Below are positions 1 through 6,600 of a DNA stretch of 8,596 nucleotides, in pieces. The notes beneath the pieces are model-generated. The model saw only the letters and a program-made list of their open reading frames with translations, was not told where the DNA came from and made no database searches. The stretch lies in contig JBBINE010000023.1 in assembly GCA_037444025.1 (NCBI GenBank), positions 1 through 8,596 on the forward strand, read 5' to 3'. This stretch comes from JBBINE01 sp037444025. GTDB lineage: Bacteria > Patescibacteriota > Minisyncoccia > UBA6257 > HR35. Numbering within the stretch: position 1 is the stretch's first letter; every line of letters begins with the position of its first letter. The position numbers and the translations under genes are program-made.

Positions 1-533
1 CCACGGCCGGAAGTGATATTTACCGGACCAGTGGAAAGCGTGTCATTGGAAGTATTAAGATATCTGTAAAAAATATCGTCATTGGTCGTATCAATCGTGG
101 CAATATGAATAAGCGTGCCTGTGGTATCGCCCGGAGTCCAACGGTCATACCAAACCGCGATTTGAATACAAGTTTTATTGGAATCAACGGTTACCGCAGT
201 ACCCCAAGTTGCGCCGCCATCAGTCGTTTTGCTATACACGCAACCGCCTCCGGAATCCCGATAAAAAGCATAACCAGTGCTTTGAGAGATGAACACTGTA
301 GTTGGCGAGCCGCCATTGTGGCTTGCCGCAGTGGTATGGACCGTCGCGTCAATTGTCACCTGCGCCGCCAGCGCTTTTTGAATTTCCGGCGGAATTCTCG
401 GATTTTTCCAAATCACCGGCCAACCTACAAACAACCAAATCAAAATCAACACCACCACCGCCTTCCTCAATATCAATCTAGGGACGTACGACCTCCCTAG
501 TTTTTTAACAAACTTTTTTGGTATCCTTATCAT
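1..533 (-). CDS. Membrane-anchored Asp-box (BNR/sialidase-like) surface protein, 3' end cut by the window edge
   Basis: This frame is open from an ATG at 533-531 to the left edge (177 full codons), so the C-terminus is missing. Residues 1-24 are basic (MIRIPKKFVKK...) and residues 25-42 form a hydrophobic signal-anchor (VVVLILIWLFVGW), so the rest is probably outside the cell. Residues 103-110 (TTDGGATW) match the Asp-box pattern S/T-x-D-x-G-x-T-W found in beta-propeller repeats of sialidases and other glycan-binding or glycan-cleaving proteins. Cys98 and Cys122 flank it and could form a disulfide. No catalytic residues are visible in this fragment, so enzymatic activity is not shown. The ATG overlaps the stop of the upstream transposase gene (TAATG), which would allow translational coupling. 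Alternative starts are TTG at 476 or 470 and GTG at 458, 455 or 452. Codons are GC-rich (GCG, GGC, ACG, CCG), unlike every other gene here, suggesting transfer or a contig join near 478-500. Confidence 0.8.
   Translation of the reverse strand, partial: MIRIPKKFVKKLGRSYVPRLILRKAVVVLILIWLFVGWPVIWKNPRIPPEIQKALAAQVTIDATVHTTAASHNGGSPTTVFISQSTGYAFYRDSGGGCVYSKTTDGGATWGTAVTVDSNKTCIQIAVWYDRWTPGDTTGTLIHIATIDTTNDDIFYRYLNTSNDTLSTGPVNITSGR
478..500. repeat. RAYT-associated palindrome, copy 3 (inverted orientation, imperfect)
   Basis: The arms CTAGGGACGT (478-487) and ACCTCCCTAG (491-500) pair with one mismatch around a 3-nt loop. It is the same palindrome family as the copies at 1037-1065 and 1223-1253, but the asymmetric centre (CGT) lies on the minus strand here and on the plus strand in the other two. 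It lies inside the N-terminal codons of the Asp-box gene, encoding roughly residues 12-19, and marks the change from GC-rich sequence on the left to AT-rich sequence on the right. The 9-mer TTTTAACAA follows at 503-511. Confidence 0.8.
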
Positions 534-1207
534 TATTCCAATACGAATTCTTTAATATTTTCTACATCAAAACTTTTAATAAAATTATAAAAACTTTCTT
601 TGTACCCTTTTTCTCCTTCAAAATAATTAAGCAAAAACTCTCTTTGTGTAATTGATGGAAAATTTTTTATTCCTAAAAAATCCAAATGACTGCTCCATCT
701 ATAATTTTCTAAAAATTTTATGGCTTCTTCCAAATCTTTTAATTTTCTTTCTCTCCACTCTGGATATTTAAGATCTAAAGGATTAAAGTGAATATAAAGA
801 GGCAAATAAGTAAAATGTTCTTCTCTTTTTATTAAAATTCTTTTAAATCTTCTTTCAAAAAGCACTCCACTTCTTTGATATTTTTCATTAAAATATCTTG
901 CATATCCTCCATTAAGTTTTTTCATAAATAAAGTTACGCCATTTTCAACTTTCGGCACCAACATTAAATGATAATGATTCGGCATTAAACAAAAACACAA
1001 AATATCCACCAATCTCTCCCTCCTTCTATTCTCAACAATATAGGGACGTCGTACGTCCCTAGATTTGTTAAAATAGTAATAAACGTTAGGTGCTGGATTT
1101 ACATCATTAAATTCATAAAGGTCATGAATAAACCTTATATAATCCACTTCTTCTAGAAATATATTTCTTTTATCTACCCCTCTGTTTAATATATGATATA
1201 TCTCCAT
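533..1207 (-). CDS. REP-associated tyrosine transposase (RAYT, Y1_Tnp / IS200-like HUH family)
   Basis: This is a 224-aa single-domain HUH endonuclease of the Y1 transposase family. In other bacteria these enzymes nick and join single-stranded DNA at REP palindromes. The HUH motif is His78-Tyr-His80 in 'LMPNHYHLML', and the probable catalytic tyrosine is Tyr138 in 'LYIHFNPL'. 'MEIYHILNRGVDKRNIF' is a typical family N-terminus, and 'FMKKLNGGYARYFN' (94-107) and 'YRWSSHLDFLG' (169-179) are also family-like. The length is normal and no key residue is missing, so it looks intact. I chose the ATG at 1207 because the protein family starts there. An in-frame extension to an ATG at 1288 would read through the palindrome and overlap the upstream gene's stop. 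There is no Shine-Dalgarno sequence, but TATAAT sits 7 nt upstream. A palindrome copy lies inside the gene, coding for about residues 47-56, in the stretch between the N-terminal motif and the HUH motif. I see no companion tnpB, so this is not a standard IS605. Confidence 0.93.
   Translation of the reverse strand: MEIYHILNRGVDKRNIFLEEVDYIRFIHDLYEFNDVNPAPNVYYYFNKSRDVRRPYIVENRRRERLVDILCFCLMPNHYHLMLVPKVENGVTLFMKKLNGGYARYFNEKYQRSGVLFERRFKRILIKREEHFTYLPLYIHFNPLDLKYPEWRERKLKDLEEAIKFLENYRWSSHLDFLGIKNFPSITQREFLLNYFEGEKGYKESFYNFIKSFDVENIKEFVLE
1037..1065. repeat. RAYT-associated palindrome, copy 2 (inside the transposase gene)
   Basis: The 13-nt arms 1037-1049 and 1053-1065 pair with a single mismatch around a CGT loop (1050-1052). 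The stretch 1034-1061 is identical over 28 bp to 1221-1248, in the same orientation and 187 bp apart. It is read in frame by the transposase gene as S-R-D-V-R-R-P-Y. The 9-mer TTGTTAAAA follows at 1065-1073. Confidence 0.88.
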
Positions 1208-1214
1208 TATACTT

Positions 1215-1220
1215 ATTATA
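1215..1220 (-). promoter_or_regulatory. Candidate -10 element of the RAYT gene
   Basis: The minus strand reads TATAAT, 7 nt upstream of the ATG at 1207. That is the usual distance from a -10 hexamer to the transcription start, so the mRNA would begin at or next to the start codon (leaderless). No good -35 is seen at a 17-nt spacing, where the sequence belongs to the palindrome at 1223-1253. A perfect TATAAT is not rare in DNA this rich in A+T, so support is moderate. Confidence 0.4.
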
Positions 1221-1222
1221 AA

Positions 1223-1253
1223 CAATATAGGGACGTCGTACGTCCCTATATTG
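1223..1253. repeat. RAYT-associated palindrome, copy 1 (perfect 14-bp arms upstream of the RAYT gene)
   Basis: The arms CAATATAGGGACGT (1223-1236) and ACGTCCCTATATTG (1240-1253) are perfect reverse complements around a 3-nt CGT loop. It sits between the stop of the surface-protein gene (1261) and the transposase start (1207), overlapping the expected -35 region of the transposase promoter. The 9-mer TTGTTAAAA follows at 1258-1266. It is the most regular of the three copies and the best candidate for the intact enzyme-recognised form. It could also act as an operator or an mRNA hairpin, but no U-run follows it on the minus strand. Confidence 0.92.
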
Positions 1254-1260
1254 AATTTTG

Positions 1261-2802
1261 TTAAAAGGAGAAGAGGTTGAGTTGGCATAGAATAGTTGAA
1301 TTTTGAGCATTATAAATTATAGAAATATTAAAGTTTCCTTTTTGAGAACCTGTTTGTCTATAAATTTTTAAAATAACCTTATCAGAATTAGTATTCAATT
1401 CGTAAGCGGTATTTTCAAAAGTGATATCAATACCACTTGGCAAACTACCAATTTCTAATTTTTTAGAAATATTCGAAGGGCTTAAATTTAAGTCTATAAT
1501 TTTTGTTTCTTCTTCATTAATATTATTAACAAAAGGATTCGCTGAACAAAAAATATTATCTGTATTTTTAATTTTTACTTCTTTTTCGTATTTTCTAACT
1601 TTTAGAGGTTTTACTTCAGTTATTTGATTTGTGGTTTGAACTTCTTCAAAAGTTTGATTTTCTTGATCTGTCTCTTCTGGTAAACCATCTTCCGGTGAAT
1701 CATCTATTTCTGTAGAACTAGAATAATTAACTAAATCTTCAGTATTAGTGGTAGTTGTGGGTATATAAATTCCTCCGCTGCCTCCTGAATAAAAACCGAT
1801 ATTTGCTTGTAAATTCGATTTATTATCTTCAGCGGTTTGAGAAACCTTAGATTCTGTATTATCTTGAGCTATATATTCAATTTCTAAGCTTATGCTTTCT
1901 AAATATAAATAATGGTCTGTATCTGGATAAGAATTGATTTTTATTTGAAGTTTAGAAATATCAACCCATTCGTTTATAGGAACTTCGAAATTAATATCTT
2001 TCCAGTTTTCACTATTTATTGATCCAAGATAGTTCCAATTTGAACCATCAAGAGTGTAATGAATATCAAAAAGAGGTTTTGGAGGAGTTGTAATTGTTAT
2101 TTGAGCTTCAGATGTCATAGACTGATTTAATTCATTTGATGATGTTGATATTGTAGTTGTAGATTCAGTTGAAGTTGTTTCTGCTGTAATATTTTGAAAT
2201 GTTGTAGTTTCATTTTTAATATCTTGTAATGTTGAAGTTTCAGATGGTTGAGTGGATGTAGTTGTTTCATTGGTTAGTTCTGAATTATCCTGTTCTTCTG
2301 CAAAAACTAAAGGTATAAACTTGTATATTGTGGTTGAATTTTCGTTTAAAAGTGTTGGGGTTGATTTGCTTGAAGTATTTATAATTTCTATTGTTTTTGA
2401 AGGTAAAATTTCTTCTAAAATTCCCTTCCCTTCTATTTCAATCACCGGCTTTTGAATTAATTCCTTAGTTAAAACCCAATTAAACTTTAAAATAACTTTA
2501 TTAATTTCTCCATTTTCTACTGGTCCTTTAAAATTTCCACAGTAGATTTCTTTAAAACCACTATAATAGACTGCTGAATTAACTTCACTAATTTCTTCAA
2601 GAGAATCCACCTCGGATTTTCCTTGTGCTCTTTCTGGATTGATAAAAGAACCTAAACAAGATTCTGGATAAAACAAAGAAAATTCTGCTCTCGATTGTTT
2701 CCTTAAAAAAGAAAAAGATAAAATTATTAAAATTATTATCAAGATTAGTAAATATTTAAATTTCTGATTTTTTATTGCTTTTAGTTTTATTATCTTAATC
2801 AT
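1261..2802 (-). CDS. Membrane-anchored Thr/Ser/Glu-rich surface protein (CPR-type, function unknown)
   Basis: This 513-aa protein has a basic N-terminus (MIKIIKLKAIKNQKFK) and one hydrophobic segment at about 16-33, so the body is probably extracellular. Residues 41-112 ('FYPESCLGSF-INPERAQG ... AVYYSG-FKEIYCGNFKGPV') look like the start of a beta-sandwich module common in Patescibacterial surface proteins, with Cys49 and Cys88 as a possible disulfide. Residues 140-240 are low-complexity Thr/Ser/Glu with many N-x-S/T sites. Residues 246-310 ('YTLDGSNWNYLGSINSENW...LQIKINS...YLESISLEIEY') resemble a galactose-binding-like or discoidin-like strand set. Another acidic linker (about 350-400) leads to a C-terminal domain (about 405-513) with Cys419 and Cys506. 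I do not recognise a catalytic motif; adhesion or envelope structure is a guess. There is no Shine-Dalgarno sequence at the ATG. The stop is 53 bp before the transposase start. Confidence 0.85.
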   Translation of the reverse strand: MIKIIKLKAIKNQKFKYLLILIIILIILSFSFLRKQSRAEFSLFYPESCLGSFINPERAQGKSEVDSLEEISEVNSAVYYSGFKEIYCGNFKGPVENGEINKVILKFNWVLTKELIQKPVIEIEGKGILEEILPSKTIEIINTSSKSTPTLLNENSTTIYKFIPLVFAEEQDNSELTNETTTSTQPSETSTLQDIKNETTTFQNITAETTSTESTTTISTSSNELNQSMTSEAQITITTPPKPLFDIHYTLDGSNWNYLGSINSENWKDINFEVPINEWVDISKLQIKINSYPDTDHYLYLESISLEIEYIAQDNTESKVSQTAEDNKSNLQANIGFYSGGSGGIYIPTTTTNTEDLVNYSSSTEIDDSPEDGLPEETDQENQTFEEVQTTNQITEVKPLKVRKYEKEVKIKNTDNIFCSANPFVNNINEEETKIIDLNLSPSNISKKLEIGSLPSGIDITFENTAYELNTNSDKVILKIYRQTGSQKGNFNISIIYNAQNSTILCQLNLFSF

Positions 2803-2814
2803 AATTTATTAATT

Positions 2815-2835
2815 TATATTTTATATTTTATATTT
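2815..2835. repeat. Three tandem copies of a 7-bp AT unit in the divergent intergenic region
   Basis: TATATTT is repeated three times without interruption between the surface-protein gene and its promoter candidate. On the minus strand each unit supplies a TATAAA-like string, so copy-number change could alter transcription or the 5' leader. It may simply be low-complexity sequence. Confidence 0.6.
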
Positions 2836-2860
2836 TACTTCTAATTTAATATAATCTCAA
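2832..2860 (-). promoter_or_regulatory. Candidate promoter of the 513-aa surface-protein gene
   Basis: The minus strand has TTGAGA (2860-2855), a 17-nt spacer, and TAAAAT (2837-2832). The ATG is at 2802, so the leader would be roughly 20 nt, with no Shine-Dalgarno sequence in it. Spacing and -35 quality are good; the AT-rich background weakens the -10 evidence. Confidence 0.45.
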
Positions 2861-2886
2861 ATTATATTAAAATAATAATAATATAA

Positions 2887-3234
2887 ATGAATACAGAAAG
2901 AAATAAAGAAAGAAATAAAGAAAGAAATATACCCTTTGAAATAATTAGGAACTTAAACAAAAGAAACGACTGGATAAGCGAAGAAGAATTAACTATCTTC
3001 TATAACAATATTAAAAAAATTTATGATAACTTGTTAGAAGGAAAACAATTTGAATATAAGCGATTAATAAAATTTATAAATTATTTAGATACTAAATACA
3101 CACGACAAAAACTTCTACGATATGCAGCTTTTCATTTAGCTTGTAGCAGTACTCCTATCGCTAAGGAAATAAAATTTTTTGATCTCGAAGGAGAAGATTC
3201 AATAGTTAATTTTGTAAATAAGCTAGTAAGTTAA
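2887..3234 (+). CDS. Small hypothetical protein with N-terminal RNKE repeats
   Basis: This 115-aa protein is not recognised. It starts with a short repetitive basic/acidic tail (residues 4-14, R-N-K-E twice and then R-N), encoded by a 12-bp DNA repeat. The remainder is predicted mostly helical, with the stretches 'EEELTIFYNNIKKIYDNLL' and 'FEYKRLIKFINYLDTKYTRQKLLRYAAFHLAC'. There is no signal peptide or membrane segment, so it is probably cytoplasmic. It contains a single cysteine (Cys86). The start is the first ATG; it lacks a Shine-Dalgarno sequence and lies 84 bp from the divergent surface-protein start. It ends with TAA only 20 bp before the end of the convergent 102-aa gene, with no visible hairpin terminator between them. 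The acceptable amino-acid composition and compact fit between neighbours support a real gene, but there is no homology evidence. Confidence 0.65.
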   Translation: MNTERNKERNKERNIPFEIIRNLNKRNDWISEEELTIFYNNIKKIYDNLLEGKQFEYKRLIKFINYLDTKYTRQKLLRYAAFHLACSSTPIAKEIKFFDLEGEDSIVNFVNKLVS

Positions 3235-3254
3235 AATAAATAGACTAATAAAAG

Positions 3255-3563
3255 TTATTTAGGTAGTTGACTCATTATATTGACAACCTCATCTCTAAAC
3301 TTAACTACTTCTTCTTCTACAATGCTATTTAGATTTGGGATTTTTTCATTTAGGAATTTTAAAACAGGTTCTTCATTGTTTGGATTTTCGTTTACAATCT
3401 TTTCAAATTCACTCTGTTCTTCTTCACTTAATTCGTTTAGTATTCTGATTAATATCATTTCAAAAATAGCCCTACCAATTTTAAGCAAAACTTCTTGCTG
3501 TTGTTCTGGGGGTAGCTTATCAAGTTCAAAATATTTAAATATGTTCTCTTCTAAAATTCCCAT
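3255..3563 (-). CDS. Small acidic helical protein resembling DUF5663
   Basis: This 102-aa protein is acidic and almost entirely helical: 'LDKLPPEQQQEVLLKIGRAIFEMILIRILNELSEEEQSEFEKIV...EPVLKFLNEKIPNLNSIVEEEVVKFRDEV'. The order 'L-PxEQ-Q-E-LLKIG', then 'LSEEEQ-EFEK', then 'FL-EKIPN...VEEEV-KF' is what I remember for the short DUF5663 proteins of Patescibacteria, whose function is unknown. It has no cysteine, no signal peptide and no membrane helix. The ATG at 3563 is inside a 19-bp AT-only palindrome, and no Shine-Dalgarno sequence is present. It lies 51 bp downstream of the 1314-aa gene on the same strand with no terminator between, so co-transcription is likely. The family name is from memory and needs a profile search. 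Confidence 0.75.
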   Translation of the reverse strand: MGILEENIFKYFELDKLPPEQQQEVLLKIGRAIFEMILIRILNELSEEEQSEFEKIVNENPNNEEPVLKFLNEKIPNLNSIVEEEVVKFRDEVVNIMSQLPK

Positions 3564-3614
3564 TTATTTAATAAATAAATTTAACAGCGACTTTTAGATT
3601 TATTTTAATTTTTT

Positions 3615-6600
3615 TTACTTAAATTTCAAAAAACTAACCAATTGTTTTAATTGATTTATGGCGTTAGTTTGATCATAGGGGGAAGTAGATTTAAGTTCTG
3701 AAAAAATTCTTTTTATATTACTAGATAATTCAGGATCAAATTCTCTGATTTGAAATATCTTTGATAACATACCCGTATAATAAGCAACGAATTGATTTTC
3801 ATTTAGTGTCCCTTGTTGAATCATCTGACTTAACTCATTGATTACTTGATCCATATTTTTATCTGATTTATAAATTAAATCATTTAGAGCATCTTTAAGA
3901 TTGTTATCAATTCCCGAAATTTCACTTTTCAAAATGACATCATCTACTCTAAATAAAATATAAGGAGTCATGTTTTCCCTTTCTGCTGCTCTTATTAAAT
4001 TAGCTCTGGCAGCATTAAAAGCTCTTACTGCTTCTGGATCTCCTTCTCTGATAGTATATTCAATATAAAATGTTCCACTCTGTCTTATAAAACCTTCTCC
4101 TATAGTTCTACCGTCATAATTTATCTTTATATGATTATCAGGAGTTTTTACAACTGTCAAAGTATGATACTTTTCTGGAGCGTAAGGATCAATATAAGGA
4201 ATATTTGTTTCACCTACTTCTACGTTTATTGTAGGTAAAGACTCTTTTGATTCAATATTGAATCCTACTCCCTTTTCTCCTAATGATCCCTTCGCTACAA
4301 CTGTTTTGGGTTTTACTACAGGTTCTGATGTCATAACATTTTCTTTTCCCTGATGAGTTGATATTTGTTGATCAATTGCCCATTTTTCGAAATCCTCTCT
4401 CAATCCATGAAATTTTTTAACATCAAGACCATTACTAGATTGAATTTCCGAATAAAAGTTATGTTCTAGAATAAATTTTTTTCTAAGATATTCTTCCCAA
4501 AGCATTTTAGATTGTTCAAATTTTTCTACCTTAATAATTAATTTATTATCTGAAATTTCATAATTATTAGGATCTACTGCAGCTATCTGACGAGCTAAAT
4601 CCTCAGCTACTGACTCGGGATCATTAAGATCAACTCTTGATGGATCAGGTACAAATTTTTCAAATTTAACATCCAAATCAAAGATATTAATATTTTGAAT
4701 ATTTTCTGAGTTACTTTTAATCCATTCCTCATAAGGTTGACCATTAATAGACAATCCTTCGGGATTCAAGTCATGGCTTAAATGAACACCTTCTTTATCC
4801 ACCCATACAGCAGGTTCAACTTTACCATCACCCGTTATATCAACAATAATATGACTTCTTGCTACCAATCCAAATCTATTCTCACTAGCTTTAAAAATAA
4901 TATCTTTGTCATAAGCATAAACAGGAATTTTTTTTTCACCTATTTCTACTATACCTCTTCCTGTTTTAGGATCTATTAAGGCTTTATATTTTCCATCCGG
5001 TAAGCCATCATGATTAGCATCGTAAGGAACTTCAATAAACTGGCTACCATTGTGAGTTGTTAAGGAATAATTTTGACCAGCAATTTCAACCTGGTCAGGA
5101 CTAACCTGATGAACTTCTAGAGGATTCAAGTTTCCAAACTTCCAAGTAAATACTTTACTCTGTGTTTCAGGTGGAATTACTTCTGTAGCTGGAGACAATG
5201 GTGTTTTTGTTTCCATTCCCGTATCGGTTTGTCCTGTTACACCTTGATGCTCTGGTATAGTTGTATGCTCAGATGGTGCTTGAACACCAGACGTATGTTC
5301 AGTTGATATTTGTTGATCAATTGCCCATTTTTCGAAATCCTCTCTCAATCCATGAAATTTTTTAACATCAAGACCATTACTAGATTGAATTTCCGAATAA
5401 AAGTTATGTTCTAGAATAAATTTTTTTCTAAGATATTCTTCCCAAAGCATTTTAGATTGTTCAAATTTTTCTACCTTAATAATTAATTTATTATCTGAAA
5501 TTTCATAATTATTAGGATCTACTGCAGCTATCTGACGAGCTAAATCCTCAGCTACTGACTCGGGATCATTAAGATCAACTCTTGATGGATCAGGTACAAA
5601 TTTTTCAAATTTAACATCCAAATCAAAGATATTAATATTTTGAATATTTTCTGAGTTACTTTTAATCCATTCCTCATAAGGTTGACCATTAATAGACAAT
5701 CCTTCGGGATTCAAGTCATGGCTTAAATGAACACCTTCTTTATCCACCCATACAGCAGGTTCAACTTTACCATCACCCGTTATATCAACAATAATATGAC
5801 TTCTTGCTACCAATCCAAATCTATTCTCACTAGCTTTAAAAATAATATCTTTGTCATAAGCATAAACAGGAATTTTTTTTTCACCTATTTCTACTATACC
5901 TCTTCCTGTTTTAGGATCTATTAAGGCTTTATATTTTCCATCCGGTAAGCCATCATGATTAGCATCGTAAGGAACTTCAATAAACTGGCTACCATTGTGA
6001 GTTGTTAAGGAATAATTTTGACCAGCAATTTCAACCTGGTCAGGACTAACCTGATGAACTTCTAGAGGATTCAAGTTTCCAAACTTCCAAGTAAATACTT
6101 TACTCTGTGTTTCAGGTGGAATTACTTCTGTAGCTGGAGACAATGGTGTTTTTGTTTCCATTCCCGTATCGGTTTGTCCTGTTACACCTTGATGCTCTGG
6201 TATAGTTGTATGCTCAGATGGTGCTTGAACACCAGACGTATGTTCAGGGCTCACCGAAGGAGCATGAGCAGTTTTGATGCTTTCTGGACCTGGAATAGAA
6301 AAATACGAAGATAAAGCATATGAAAGGGCAGGACCTGTAATGGCCATTGCTAAACCTTTAGTAAATGTTTTCCATCTTTCTTGCTTTCTAAATCTTTCTA
6401 TAACTTGTTCATATCTACCAGAAGCTTCTTCCATTAAAACCCTTAATTCTTCTGAACTACTTAATTCTTCTTGTTGAGTGCCAGATTCAATTTCTTGATC
6501 GTCCTTATTTGCTAAACCCAATATATCTCTTATCCCCTCTTCTTTCTTAGCTCTTATTCTTTTTCCCCATGTTGATTCAATAGTTTTACCGATAAATAAA

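Noticed and set aside
105..500. Plus-strand open frame of 131 codons
   Set aside because: The minus strand here has a signal-anchor and an Asp-box in a continuous frame; the plus frame has an Arg/Pro/His-rich composition typical of an antisense shadow.
1223..1253. Palindrome as an intrinsic terminator of the 513-aa gene
   Set aside because: The stem is strong, but on the minus strand it is followed by TTTATAATAAG rather than a U-run, and the same element occurs inside coding sequences.
533..1253. Complete IS200/IS605 insertion sequence with tnpB
   Set aside because: No tnpB-like gene or defined left and right ends are present; the protein has RAYT features and REP-like palindromes.
1208..1288. 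Longer transposase form starting at ATG 1288
   Set aside because: The extra 27 residues are translated palindrome plus hydrophobic filler, overlap the upstream stop, and precede the typical family N-terminus.
3235..3254. Bidirectional terminator between the convergent genes
   Set aside because: The 20-bp gap has no GC-containing stem or T-run pair.
3562..3580. AT-only palindrome (9-bp arms) over the start of the 102-aa gene
   Set aside because: It is made only of A and T in a very AT-rich gap, so symmetry by chance is likely; no sequence match supports an operator.
3280..3597. Plus-strand open frame opposite the 102-aa gene
   Set aside because: Its Ser/Leu/Phe-rich product is the complement of the acidic helical protein on the minus strand, which has the better composition and operon context.
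4782..5924. Two identical 65-codon plus-strand frames 945 bp apart
   Set aside because: They are antisense shadows inside the duplicated unit of the 1314-aa gene; their identity only reflects the DNA duplication.
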